From NCBI GenBank assembly GCA_026260175.1, contig JAKCWW010002795.1, positions 14,780 through 38,691 of the forward strand: a stretch of DNA of 23,912 nt. The letters run 5' to 3'. Below are positions 8,896 to 18,529 of this stretch, one piece after another. The notes beneath the pieces are model-generated. The model had not been told where the DNA came from and did not search any database. It worked only from the letters and a program-made list of their open reading frames with translations. Origin of the DNA: Reticulitermes lucifugus (taxonomy: Eukaryota; Arthropoda; Insecta; Blattodea; Rhinotermitidae). Made by a program: the position numbers and the translations under genes. The stretch's first letter is position 1, and each line of letters opens with the position of its first letter.

Positions 8896-9469
8896 ATACT
8901 GTGGCTAAGGGAACGAGTACCATGGCAGTAGCGATGACAGCGCTTGAAGCTTGGCTCTCCTTGCCCACGACTGTATTCCGACACACCCCGTTCTGACCTT
9001 TGTCAGTCATCGCAGTAACTAGACCAAAGCGCTTATCGATATCGAAGGTCGTCACACGATCGTCAATGCCAGTACTCAGTTCTTATGGTCAGAACAGCTG
9101 CAGGAGAGAGCTAACAGCTCGGAGATGTGGAGGGGTTAGTCTTTGGGTCATCTGTCCGTAGTTTCGAATATTCCTGTCAGCACTTAACTTTTTGTTTCTA
9201 AAGTCGAGGGATTTTATTTTCTGAGGGATTTCGTCTTTGGTGTAATTTTGTTTATGTAAACCTGTGATGTTCTTAATATCCTCCTGTCATGTTTACTTAC
9301 TGATATGCGTTTGGTTTGTCGTTTTCTGCTTGACATTCTGCAGTTGGGTCCGGAGTTGAAGTGGTTAAGAAATTAACCTGAATTGTATTTAAAGATACAT
9401 CTCGTACCGCGCAGTAAACACACTCCGTTTCGGTTACAAAAACCAAAGAATTAATACTGCCATTATCGT
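8896..9469. other. Unassigned DNA
   Basis: No gene or repeat recognised. Confidence 0.5.
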
Positions 9470-9968
9470 CGTCATGTCTGTCTTACGGCAGGTCCATAAC
9501 CTCTTCCAAAGCGAGTTCTTTACATATTGCGGTCTAGTGCTTCCTCTTTCAACTTCCAGTAGCTTCTAGTTTCCTTAAGTTTTCCCATTAGCTGCTTACT
9601 TCTTCTTCCTCGTCTTCCCTTCCTTTCTATCTTTCCTTCAATAACGTGTTTTATAAGGCAGTTTCTACGCAACATGACCAATCCCCTTAGCCTTTCTTCT
9701 TTTTATTGTACGTAGGATTTTCCTCTCCTTCTTGACTCTATTACTACTTCTCCATTTCTCACACGATCGGTCCAACCGATCCTCTCCATCCTTCTCCACC
9801 ACATTTCAAAACTTTCCAGGTGTTTCTGATCTAGTTTCTGAAGTGTTCAATTTCAAGGACCATGAAAAGCTATGCTGCAAATGTAGTATTTAACTAGTTT
9901 CTTCGTTATATTTAAGTCCAATTTGCTGGTGAAAAAGTAGTTTTTCTTTTTGAATGCTGCTTTTGCTA
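9470..9968 (-). mobile_element. Second LINE family: endonuclease-reverse transcriptase C-terminal region
   Basis: Read on the minus strand from 9968, the sequence encodes in order AKAAFKKKNYFFTSKLDLN, LDQKHLESFEMWWRRMERIG, WTDRVRNGEV, LRRNCLIKHVIEGKIERKG, KETRSYWKLKEEALDR and RFGRGYGPAVRQT. These blocks are typical of the C-terminus of proteins annotated as endonuclease-reverse transcriptase in insects and differ from the N-x-R-V-P LINE elsewhere in the window. Stops replace a tryptophan and other codons (for example in the Y-G-A-E-T-W-T-L counterpart), and the catalytic YADD region is absent, so it is a dead 5'-truncated copy. It abuts a different dispersed repeat at about 9970. Confidence 0.85.
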
Positions 9969-9971
9969 GGA

Positions 9972-10130
9972 AAATAATTGCTGTTTGTTCGGGCAGCGAT
10001 ATAAAACACATAAATGCAATCGTAGAATTTTTGTATCTTTAACCTGGTAGTGCATATTGTAACCACTGGGCTTTAAAGGATTAAGTTTTATTGTGTGGTA
10101 ATTTAAAGACTGGTTTCTGCTGCAGAAAAA
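9972..10130 (-). repeat. Dispersed repeat of the NPLKPSG type
   Basis: The minus strand reads KLNPLKPSGYNMHYQ followed by LRLHLCVLYRCPNKQQLFS. From memory, the block NPLKPSGYYMYH with a downstream NSDYF-like segment recurs in predicted proteins from cockroaches, termites and other insects and marks a dispersed repeat rather than a gene. Its element class is unknown to me. The 88-codon frame around it has no independent support. Confidence 0.5.
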
Positions 10131-11788
10131 GTGAGTTATACTTTGGCGGGATGTGTGAAGCGTCGAGAAGTGCATGGACGTTTCGACTTTTGAAAATGAG
10201 ACCAACAGGCTCTCTTGAAAACACACTGCCATGGCCCCACATCCCAGAAGAACAGGGACGTTACCTGAACCGCTGCAAATGCCTAAAAGTTCCCGTTCTT
10301 GATTTATTTATGAACAGCATACCAACATTGAAGGAGGCCACATAACTTCGATAATGATTTGACGTTCCGACATGAGATGGGAACCAATCACATGTCCAAT
10401 CAAGTGCTAGTCCTTTGCAGAATACCTGATTTAAAGATTGGAACATTCTGTGGTAGATAAGTGGAGAGTCTGTGTTATAATTTGATAATTTCGCATGCTG
10501 CTTGTCATTTCTTTTACTATCCAGTAGTTGGACCGCTATTACAATTTATAATAAATTTATAATACGACTGGCCAAGGCGACTCTTCTTCGCCGCCACTCA
10601 AAGTAATAAACTGTAAGCAGCCTAAATAATGAAATTGCTTATTTTTTTATGAAAACCCTATGGACTTGTGCCTTTGTGTGCTACCGTAATGATGTGTGAA
10701 TTAAAGGAATTTCAAACACAGAAGTAACAATAAAGAAAGATCGGTTTTGTACACTAGGCCTAAAGCGCTTATGGTCGCCTAGCAACGAGACTAGAGATGG
10801 AGAAGCGGGGGAGGGGACCTTGACGAACTTTTTTGTACATTTACACAAGTATGAATACTAATCAATGCAGATCCATGTATAACTTTCCATTGCTCGATTT
10901 TAAGTCGGCTAAATGAACAAAATTTATAGTAGTGATAGTACGTGTGTTTTTACAATGCCACTGATATTAGCAGATGAAATCAAGGTTCATAAAGTAATTT
11001 AGATGAATTTGTAGGCGTAGAAATCCGCGCAGTAGGAAAGTAGGCTCTTATGAGTTTTGCAAGTGACGAATTATGCTTAGAAGTGCCTGGGCGTATGCTT
11101 AGGCCTTGTCATTAACCATTTGAACGATGGTTTAAATTGCATCGCGCTGTTCGTACCTCGTGTGCGTGTAAATCCAACATCACCAACGGAGACACCTATA
11201 TTTTTTTCATCAGCTACAAGCTTCCAAGAAACTGTTCGTTGAAATGTTTTCTGTCGCCCTTTTGTCTACTAACACCTTAGCTGGGCGCTCTCATGCCCAG
11301 AGCTGTGCAGTCTCGGTTTTAATTGTATTTCATTACTTGTCTGTGTTTATAGTGTTGACTTTTGTAATGCTTGAAAAATGAACACAGTGACCATTAATCT
11401 TGTATGAAAGGAAATAACACAACAAAATAATTAATTCGAGACACAATGGGGCCATTTCACATGCGCGGGTTGTATCTAAAAGATAATCAAAGTTAACAGT
11501 GTTCAGGTGTTGAGGAGACAAATGGTTAAATATAAGAGCGATATAAGTGGGCATTGAACAGCATGTGTTGTTGTAATTTCTGTTGTTCTCCAGATATATC
11601 AGGATGAGCAGGTCATATAGCACGCGTGGGTGAAGTAAGACATGCGTACAAAATTATTGTCATAAATCGTAAGGAGAACTTGCTCCATTGATGCATTCTA
11701 CCTGTACTTCCGTAATGATTCTTACAAATTAAAACCATCCTTGTATACTGCTGCCGAGGCTACCCAACTTACTTTTTTAATGTATCCA
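10131..11788. other. Unassigned DNA
   Basis: No gene recognised. It holds a near-perfect X-box (10774-10786) and two small inverted repeats (AACCAT...ATGGTT near 11115-11135, TGGGC...GCCCA near 11281-11300). Confidence 0.5.
10774..10786 (+). promoter_or_regulatory. X-box-like RFX site
   Basis: GTCGCCTAGCAAC fits the RFX consensus GTNRCC-N(0-3)-RGYAAC with a one-base spacer. In animals such sites drive ciliary genes. No gene is visible here, so it may be chance. Confidence 0.25.
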
Positions 11789-11821
11789 ACATGTTTCGGC
11801 TTATCCGAGCCGTGATCAAGG
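11789..11821 (-). repeat. Hairpin motif, copy 2
   Basis: On the minus strand TTGATCA is followed by a hairpin (CGGCU pairing with AGCCG around CGGAUA) and AAACATGTTGG. It is a relative of the motif at 4099 with a base-pair change in the stem (U-A instead of G-C) that keeps pairing. Minus-strand sequence before it (TATTCTGACGTCCTTG) also resembles copy 1. Confidence 0.45.
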
Positions 11822-12054
11822 ACGTCAGAATAATGCAAGTAGAAATACCAGAGATTTACCTGTGTGATGTTATTAGATATACATCAAGATACAATTTCAG
11901 CTAAAATACGGCAAGTGGTTAAAGAGGGGGTAGTTTCTTGTTACAACAGTTACTGTTAAAATACTGTTAAAAAGACTGCTGCTCTTAATGTAGCATGACA
12001 TCAGTATATATCTTTCCACTAATATGATTATCATAATTTTAACATCCAGAAGTT
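11822..12054. other. Unassigned DNA
   Basis: No gene or repeat recognised. Confidence 0.45.
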
Positions 12055-12165
12055 CCGAGACAGCCCGTGTGGAATTTGTGATGGAAAAAATATCACTGGG
12101 ACAAATTTTCTCAGCACTTCTGTTTTATCCTCTTAATATAATTTTGTCGATGCTCCATATTCAGT
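12055..12165 (+). mobile_element. SINE body fragment (same family as 15560-15710)
   Basis: GTGTGGAATTTGTGATGGA and the following CACTGGGACA...TTTTCTCAGCACTTC parallel the body of the SINE at 15560-15710 (CATGTGGGATTTGTGATGGA, CACTGGGACAGGTTTTC). Conceptual translation of both gives the same pattern (VEFVMEKISLGQIF here, [14 protein letters not shown] there). The tRNA-like head is missing here. Any open frame over it is incidental. Confidence 0.65.
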
Positions 12166-12299
12166 CATCTGGCAACACGAGGAAAGGACGCTGCGCCCAT
12201 TTGAGGCCGTCGTTCTATGAGACAGCCTTACCGCACCCAACGAATGAAAAGAAAATTCTAAGGAGTTGTAGGATGTGAATGTACACATTGCATTAAAGC

Positions 12300-12375
12300 G
12301 GTACTGAATTGGTTGTGATTCCCGGTTCTGTGAATATGGCTTTGAACCTTCGGGTTCCATAAAGGCATGACACTT
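12300..12375 (+). mobile_element. LINE tail fragment (N-L-R-V-P end)
   Basis: The plus strand reads VIPGSVNMALNLRVP and then a stop at 12360-12362, the last residues of the common LINE reverse transcriptase. Little else is preserved, so this is a very short 5'-truncated or eroded copy. Confidence 0.6.
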
Positions 12376-12479
12376 CGTAGTACCAGATGCTCACCAATTT
12401 TCTGCATGAAAGCATTTGGAGGTAAGGAGTACCATGTAACACGAATATAGCTGCCTCTTGGGGCGCGTACTGACGTTTG

Positions 12480-12612
12480 AGGGGAAACTGCTGCCTCCAC
12501 ATTTGATAGATAATGTTCATCTCGTCGTCGGTACACGCGTACCAGACTACACGGCATCACATTGTAGGATACCGTGATATAGCCACTCACCTGAAGGCTT
12601 CGTACTGGCCCC
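12480..12612 (-). repeat. Dispersed repeat fragment (PCSLVxVYRR type)
   Basis: The start of a 118-codon minus-strand frame (12258-12614) reads SGYITVSYNVMPCSLVRVYR. The block S-x-D/N-V-x-P-C-S-L-V-D-V-Y-R-R-F recurs, from memory, in insect predicted proteins as part of a dispersed repeat. The remainder of the frame runs antisense through the LINE tail at 12300-12375, so it is not a gene. Confidence 0.45.
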
Positions 12613-12673
12613 ACATAGTCGGCACGTGTGCACGTGGGTGCAGGATTTGACCTTCAGTATTTAGGTTTTTAAT

Positions 12674-12832
12674 CAGGGTGCACAAATCCCATGCGCCACG
12701 GCGCCCAGGCGATTAAATGTAAGGTGGCCCCTGAATATTTTTGGGTCTTCAGTATAGAACTTGCTTCTTGTTACCACCTTTTCCATGTCTAGAATTTTGA
12801 GGTGGCTCCTAGGTTTTTTGAAAATTTGTCCT
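12674..12832 (+). mobile_element. Short hAT-like repeat, copy A
   Basis: It starts CAGGGTGCACAAATCCC, a hAT-style terminus, and aligns over about 155 bases with 18012-18165: GTGCACAAATCCC, then GGTCYTCAGYATRGAACTT, then TTTTTTGAAAATTTG at the end. No coding potential. The right terminus and target duplication are not identified, so both copies may be truncated. hAT assignment rests only on the terminus. Confidence 0.6.
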
Positions 12833-14085
12833 CACGTGTTTTGGGTTGTATTCAGTGCTACTGCCTTGAAATCGGTCTCGACCACCTCCCGTCATTCAGA
12901 GCGCCACATAACTGCTGTGTTGGGTGGCAAATGGCATCGACCGCACGTAATTAGATAATAATACGACTGTCCTATCCTAATTGGGAAAACAGAATGAACT
13001 CCGTGGAGCGGAATACTTTTTAGATGGTAATAGTTACCTGCATTTTACATCCACACAGGAAAACCGAAACAGCCACTGCTTTAAAACTTTCATATCTTAT
13101 TAAAGACACGGGCGTACAGTGAAAAAAAAGAACGTTAGTGAAATAGTGGTGAAGATGCGAACTGGACTGAACTGGCGCGTGATGGGTTACAGTGATGGCT
13201 TTTATGGTGGTGATGGCGAATCTTTGATTTCCGTAGAACAAGAAATTTCTTGACAGACAGCCTGCTCAGAGAAGGTTTTCTACTGTGAAATTAGTCGTTC
13301 ACTCGCTTAGACATTATACGAATACATTTGAAGAAACATGGTAACTATATGTACCACTTTATTTCACAAGAAAGATTAGGCCTTTTGACCAGGGGATGCA
13401 TTTATGTGTTTTAAATTATTGTCAGAATAAACAACTGTCTGTTCCCTCAACAGCATTTTGACTCTAATGGTGATCTAGTTTGCTTTTGTAAGGCAGGACA
13501 CTGATCTTTAAGTGTGTAGACGAACTCCGGGCTTCAGAATCATAAACCCTCTTTACACGCGGCTTACGAAGCTTCTGTTTGCATGTTGGCTTTAGAACCC
13601 GTCTATGTCACTATACACGAGTCCCCAAATTGTTTAACCTACTTTTGAAATTAGTGGATGAAAGAGGGGCGCGGGGCTTGGAAAGTGGTATATTGACCTC
13701 CTGATGCCCTTGTTCCTCAGAGGTGTAGAATATGTGCCTGAAGATACAGAAGGATGTGAACTGTAGGAACAAAAGATTCTGGCAAGATTCCTCGTATAAG
13801 TGTTCGCGGTTGTCTCAACTGATTTTGTAAAAGCCACTTGTTAAGTTGTGTGATCCTTTCTAGTTAGCATTCCAGGGTGAAGTGGTTATATTTTAGCGGC
13901 AGCATTTAGAACTGTAAAATGGTTTTCGCTTGTAAGCTAATGTGTAGGCGGGGGAAATTGCCGGCTGCGTGTTGAAGGTTGGTTGGGCTTGCACACACCT
14001 GCAGATGCAAGCTCGTAAACAATGACTTACTTATGAGTATTTGGATTTGTAGATCTGGCCACTGAAATAACGACGAAGATGTTGA
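12833..14085. other. Unassigned DNA
   Basis: No gene or repeat recognised; frames of up to about 75 codons without resemblance to known families. Confidence 0.5.
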
Positions 14086-14088
14086 TGG

Positions 14089-14154
14089 TGGGTGGTGATG
14101 ACGATGGCGACGACGATGATGACAATAATAATAATAATAAGAAGAAGAAGAATA
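14089..14154. repeat. Compound trinucleotide microsatellite
   Basis: Runs of GAT/GAC, then AAT, then AAG units follow one another. The frames on both strands that read poly-Ile, poly-Ser or poly-Tyr/His here are products of the repeat. Confidence 0.85.
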
Positions 14155-14379
14155 AATCCGAAATATGTTAAAATAAAAAGACCGTACGATAGACAGGACA
14201 ATATGACACGAATATTTCACGACTGTATACTAAATGTTGCTAATGCCACTCCAGTACAGTATATTGTTATTACTGACAGTAAGAAATTGAAAGTACGACA
14301 TTGGGATGTCTTCCAGGGGCACATTATTCACAAGCAATTTGTAGAAAATTAATGAATTTATTTAAAGCTTGAAATTGAC

Positions 14380-14401
14380 TCACACACACGCACATACACA
14401 T
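14380..14401. repeat. CA-rich microsatellite
   Basis: Interrupted CA repeat (CACACACACGCACATACACA). Confidence 0.8.
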
Positions 14402-14429
14402 AAAATGACGTAATCCAGTTCCCATTTTC

Positions 14430-14702
14430 AAGGGATGAAAAGGTTAAAATTGAGAAAATGAAGAATAAGAAACAGTTCTGAAGAAGACAATGAAGCAAGA
14501 GATTTTGAAGAATGAAGGTGATGAAAATTGGAGCTGAAGAAGAAAGAAACATCAAAGGGATGAGAGGCACAAAAAAAAGAATAATTAGGAGGAGGACGGG
14601 AATGATGAGGAAGACGCGAATAAAAGAAGAAGAAAAAGAAGAAGAGGAGTTGAAGTGAGGATGGGGAGAAGAATAAAAGTGAAAGGCAAGCGGAAAGCAG
14701 AG
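14430..14702. repeat. Purine-rich (GAA/GAR) low-complexity tract
   Basis: Almost the whole stretch is A and G on the plus strand, with many GAAGAA and AGAAGAAG runs. The 127-codon minus-strand frame across it (14358-14741) is rich in Ser, Phe, Leu and Ile purely because its complement is purine-rich; it is not a gene. Confidence 0.8.
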
Positions 14703-15555
14703 CGTAATAAGATTGACTTGCAAATTATGCTCTGTTAACACAACGCGTGCAGCATATCCAGGAAGCGGCTTACAGATCGCTTCTAATCATTTGCGAGATG
14801 TTCTTTGCTAAGCGGTGTACACAGAAGCATTTCTAATGTCCATGGTGGTCGGGATCCCCTTACCTGACAGTCGAAATTAAATCTGCAGAGTTGAACGCGA
14901 CAAACCAAGGTAGGGACTGCAAGTCCAACCGGTCTTCCTGGACAAATTATCCACAGAGATTCATGTTTCATACGTATACATGACTGCTTGAAACCTCGTG
15001 CACATATTACTATGAGCTGGAGAAGGTAAAGTGAGGGGAGGGGGTTGGGATTCAGTTTTTCTTTGCCGTGAACATTTTGCTTGCAAATGGGATCGAGCTT
15101 CATTCGGAAGTGGATAGAATTCTTCTCTCCTGCGGTACAGCACACAAGGTTACCTAACGTACCGGCTGGTACTACTTCGTTACAGGAATCCCCGTTTCGG
15201 TTCTGGGCTGGAAGGTCTTCTGGGCTGTTTGCGTTTTCGTCAGTCTGTCCAAGCAGATACTGTAGTGGTGCCACTGCCCTCTGCGTCACTCGTCGTCATG
15301 GCTGTTATCGCCCCACGTGAACAGTCCTGTTTGGAGAGCGTCGTTACATAACATAGGACACCAACAAACATATACGACATACAGTTTAGCATTCAAATAT
15401 TAGAATTATTATATTTTGGGGGAAGAGTTCCTACAGATACTTTTTTTTGTATGGTGAAGGGTCCCGCAGCAGATAATACGGACGCACCGCAGCCTTGAGG
15501 CTTATTGTGCAACCCTATGATATTTATGATTAAGAGGATGATTAGTTTTTTCTCA
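14703..15555. other. Unassigned DNA with a long chance frame
   Basis: A 168-codon minus-strand frame (14783-15289) is among the longest in the window. It has no recognisable domain, no signal peptide or membrane segment, and a competing plus-strand frame (15081-15320). By rough reckoning, one frame of this size is expected by chance among the thousands of stop-to-stop intervals here. I do not call it a gene. Confidence 0.45.
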
Positions 15556-15715
15556 TTTTTCCATGTAATGGAGTAACGGTGGAATGAAATTCACAGGGGA
15601 AAACCGAAGTACTCGGGGGAAAACCTGTCCCAGTGCCACTTTGTCCATCACAAATCCCACATGGACTGACCCTGGTTCAAACCCGGACCTACGCGATGAG
15701 CCATGGCACGGCCCA
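15556..15715 (-). mobile_element. tRNA-derived SINE
   Basis: On the minus strand an A-box-like TGGCTCATCGCG (15692-15703) and a B box GGTTTGAACC (15674-15683) precede CAGTCCATGTGGGATTTG and a body with GGCACTGGGACAGGTTTTC and CTTCGGTTTTCCCC. This matches a SINE family I know from cockroach/termite sequence, whose head ends GGTTCGATTCCCGGTCAGTCC. The spacing between boxes is short (8 bases), so most of the tRNA middle is deleted or the A box call is wrong. Sequence to about 15480 may also belong. The 171-codon frame across it (15553-16068) is not a gene. Confidence 0.68.
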
Positions 15716-16225
15716 ACGGACAGTTTCTTACTTTGCACTGTGCAACGGAAATTTTGACGGTGCCAACACAAAACCCAACGTTCCACTCCGTAATACGCAA
15801 TCAGGTGTTTTAGTCTTGTCATGCAAGCTTTTAAAATGTGTTTTAATATTATCCTCTGCTCTGTGTGATCACTTGTAAATGTTATTACCAAAATGCTTCT
15901 CGTTTCAATACTAAGAAGGTAACACACACCAGCGTCTTGTAGAATGTTACGTGGCCTGAGAAACGGGACATGAACGTGGGATTGCATAAGTCGTAGGTGT
16001 GTGCAGGTGTGGTTTGGTGAAAACAGTAAGAGAATTTGCTTTTCGATTTCAGAGAGAGGAAATAACATGAAGCTGAAGAAACGTACACAGTGCGGAGTTT
16101 CGTAATTGTGTTCATCATAATAAATTAACGTTGATCAAAGAGGATGGGCAGATGGGCGGGGCGTGTAGCAGGTGCGACGAAGTTGACAAATTAATAAACG
16201 TATTCATCTGAAAATCGGAAAGAAA
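15716..16225. other. Unassigned DNA
   Basis: No gene or repeat recognised. Confidence 0.5.
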
Positions 16226-16227
16226 TA

Positions 16228-16398
16228 CAGTGAAATCTGCCTATAACGGAACCGCTGGGATCAAATTTTTTTTTTGTATGCACGTTCCGTTTAATACAGG
16301 TACTTTTAAGTTAAATGAAAGATCCTAGGGACTGTATACTTTTTTTGCTAAAGACAGGATGCCGTTCTATACAGGTCCCGTTTAAGACGGTTTCACTG
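16228..16398. mobile_element. Tigger/pogo-type MITE with TA target duplication
   Basis: The element starts CAGTGAAATCTGCCTATAAC and ends with the inverted counterpart (minus-strand reading CAGTGAAACCGTCTTAAACG). TA flanks both sides (16226-16227 and 16399-16400). At 171 bp it has no coding potential. Related blocks recur inside (GTTCCGTTTAATACAGGTA and GTTCTATACAGGTCCCGTTT), so the ends carry several subterminal repeats. The terminus is of Tc1/mariner-pogo type; which autonomous relative mobilised it is unknown. Confidence 0.88.
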
Positions 16399-16417
16399 TA
16401 GATTATTTGGAAGGCCC

Positions 16418-16441
16418 ATATATATATATATATATATATAT
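16418..16441. repeat. (AT)n microsatellite
   Basis: Twelve AT units, flanked by GCCC on the left and GGGA on the right, so the tract sits in a slightly longer inverted repeat. It lies 18 bases from the MITE. Confidence 0.95.
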
Positions 16442-16514
16442 GGGAATAACCTAGAATTGTAATTAACTTGAAAGAAGCAACATGTGATCTTGCGTGCTGG
16501 ATTCATGTGACTTA

Positions 16515-16645
16515 TGACGAGGTACAGGTTTGGGATCGTGTGATAAAGGTAATGAATATCCTGGTTTCATAAGACTTGGGTATTTCCTTGACCAGCTGAG
16601 CGACTGTCAGTTTCTGAAGAATAGGCTCCTACTAGTCTATTGGGT
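16515..16645 (+). mobile_element. LINE tail fragment
   Basis: The plus strand reads DEVQVWDRVIKVMNILVS, a stop at 16570-16572, then DLGYFLDQLSDCQFLKN. The first block matches E-D-R-D-R-W-R-A-L-V-N-x-V-M-N-L-R-V-P and the rest matches the start of the family's 3' UTR (N-A-G-N-F-L-D-x-L-S-D when translated). An overlapping 80-codon frame is the same DNA in another phase, not a gene. Confidence 0.68.
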
Positions 16646-17479
16646 CCGTTATACTGTGCTGAAAGAGACAACCAGGCAAAGAGCCGTATTGAATATCTTC
16701 ACTCAGTATATTGCAACTGTCGTGGTCCTTCTTGCTCGACACGACGCAGCAGATACGCGGTGGACGTCATGAAACCTAACCCTTGTCTCATCTGCCTGCT
16801 GGAAGGGCAGAGAGAGGGAGGCTAATTAAAACGAGAGAAGAGAGGAAAGATTTCATTTAATTTCATTAACGTTTCTCGTGACTCATTCCCCTTGACTTGC
16901 ACCCCTCTTCCCCATCTCTGTATCCGACTCGTACTCTGTACCCTTTCTCAACCCCCCCCCCCGCCTTGTTCAACATGCACCGCCACTCGAGACACCCACA
17001 GTATCTATACCCCATGCACAGTTAACAGCATGCTTTTATTGATTTTCAAGCCGTGAATATGGATGTTTCAATGTGAAGGTTTTACCCCCCCCCTCCCCGC
17101 TCCCGGGATTTGTATGCGGGTTGACCCGTTTATTCGGTCCCCGACCAAAGCAGCTCTATCGCATAGAAAGCCTGCATCTTTCCGGGACGTTCCGTCGTAG
17201 TCGTGCTCAGAGACACGATAAAGAAGACACATTTTTCTTCTGCATACACACACTATAGGCGTAGTTGTCTATTGAAATAGCAGTGAGATAAATTAAACAG
17301 AAAGTAGGGAAGGGGGGTAGTGAAAGGACCGAAATTTTTGGATACAGTGCGTCATTTTGTCATTACTTCAACATTTCCACTAGTCTGTCCGTCGTCCCTT
17401 CATGCAACAAGAAACATCTTGACACAGTTTTCCCTGAGGTTGTAAATTCTAACATGAAAGACAGCGGTAAAGTTGTCTC
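16646..17479. other. Unassigned DNA with C-rich tracts
   Basis: No gene recognised. Runs of C occur at 16952-16962 and 17085-17099; the surrounding 16880-16975 is pyrimidine-rich. Confidence 0.5.
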
Positions 17480-17615
17480 TGTACACGCCATGAATTCATG
17501 TGGGGGAGTGGAGGTAAGGGCATAGGTCCACTCATTCTTAAACTCGGTACTAGATGAAGACGAGTTATCAGCTTTCAGAGGGCTTGGAGTTGACAACCCG
17601 TCGTGACTGTGGCTT
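17480..17615 (+). repeat. Dispersed repeat fragment (RGVEV-HSFL type)
   Basis: The plus strand reads SCGGVEVRA, a stop, VHSFLNSVLDEDELSAF. From memory, a block G-V-E-V-x-L-H-S-F-L-T-S-A-L-D followed by S-A-S-R-P-G-R-F recurs in termite and cockroach predicted proteins as part of a dispersed repeat of unknown class. The 103-codon minus-strand frame over it (17363-17674) is Ser/Thr-rich and unrecognised. Confidence 0.45.
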
Positions 17616-17961
17616 AGGAACGCAGCGTTAGTCCTAACTGGAGATGCGATTTCTAAAGCATAACTGAAATACATAAAATCTGTGATTTGTTGCTTGTTAT
17701 GCCGATGACCCTGCAGCCTCAGGTTACACCAAGTACTGCTGTACTGTCATTACGTGTACTGCTATCACTGTGCCACTGCGACGTTTCATGGAACATTCAG
17801 GCAGACTGTAAGACATTCCCACCCACATGACCACTCACTCGAGCACCAGGCAATTCCCCGCACAATAGACATCTTCCTGTTCGTTCGTCACCCGTATTAT
17901 TTTTTCACTTACAGGTACTACTTCGCCGTATATTAGCGTTTATTTATGAAACTGAATGATG
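17616..17961. other. Unassigned DNA
   Basis: No gene or repeat recognised. Confidence 0.45.
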
Positions 17962-17983
17962 TATATATATATATATATATATA
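17962..17983. repeat. (TA)n microsatellite
   Basis: Eleven TA units, 29 bases before hAT-like copy B. Confidence 0.95.
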
Positions 17984-18011
17984 ATTACATTTACGTATAC
18001 GTGTACATGTA

Positions 18012-18165
18012 GAGGGGTGCACAAATCCCGGGCGTCAGGTCGCCGTGGCGACTAACTTTTTACAGTGGCGCCTAATATTTGTGGGTCCTCAGCATGGAAC
18101 TTCATGTCACCCTATTGGTGCGTAGAAGTTTGAACTGGCTGCTAGATGTTTGAAAAATTTGCGGG
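18012..18165 (+). mobile_element. Short hAT-like repeat, copy B
   Basis: Begins GAGGGGTGCACAAATCCC and aligns with copy A at 12674-12832. It contains a palindromic block GTCGCCGTGGCGAC (18039-18052). No coding capacity; the other terminus is not identified. Confidence 0.6.
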
Positions 18166-18501
18166 CCCCAGATATTAATATTGACAAAAGCGCCCGTTCT
18201 GTGCCCGGGAATTTAATAAGAATGACCGGTTTTAAAATAAGTAACCTGCTTGTTCATTACGACAGTATTGCTATGAGCAGACCCATGTCTGTATTCCCGT
18301 TCACCAGCATTCTGTTATTGCACTGTCATGGCGCCGCAACTTGGTCCCTTTCTAAATTAATTTGTTGCTTACAACGAAACAGTTTGTATGCATTTTAAAA
18401 CTGTTCATAATCGTCTACGATCAGACTAGAGGCGAAGAGGAACCGAGGTAGGAACTGATAACACTACACCAACGGACATGCGCACACAACACAGACACAG
18501 G
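18166..18501. other. Unassigned DNA
   Basis: An 82-codon frame (18150-18398) has no family resemblance. Nothing else recognised. Confidence 0.45.
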
Positions 18502-18529
18502 ATATATATATATATATATATATATATAT
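18502..18529. repeat. (AT)n microsatellite
   Basis: Fourteen AT units with flanking G and C that extend the palindrome (GGATAT ... ATATCC). Confidence 0.95.

Noticed and set aside
12623..12636. Two CACGTG sites eight bases apart
   Set aside because: Short, probably chance, and inside a block of repeat fragments.
14358..14741. 127-codon Ser/Phe/Leu-rich minus-strand frame resembling a membrane protein
   Set aside because: It is the complement of a purine-rich low-complexity tract, which biases codons to Ser, Phe, Leu and Ile and removes stops.
14783..15289. 168-codon minus-strand open frame
   Set aside because: No domain or family resemblance, a competing frame on the other strand, and a length expected about once by chance in this window.
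15553..16068. 171-codon minus-strand open frame, the longest in the window
   Set aside because: Its C-terminal third is translated SINE; the rest is unrecognised.
17363..17674. 103-codon Ser/Thr-rich minus-strand frame as a possible secreted protein
   Set aside because: No signal peptide, and it overlaps a dispersed repeat recognisable on the other strand.
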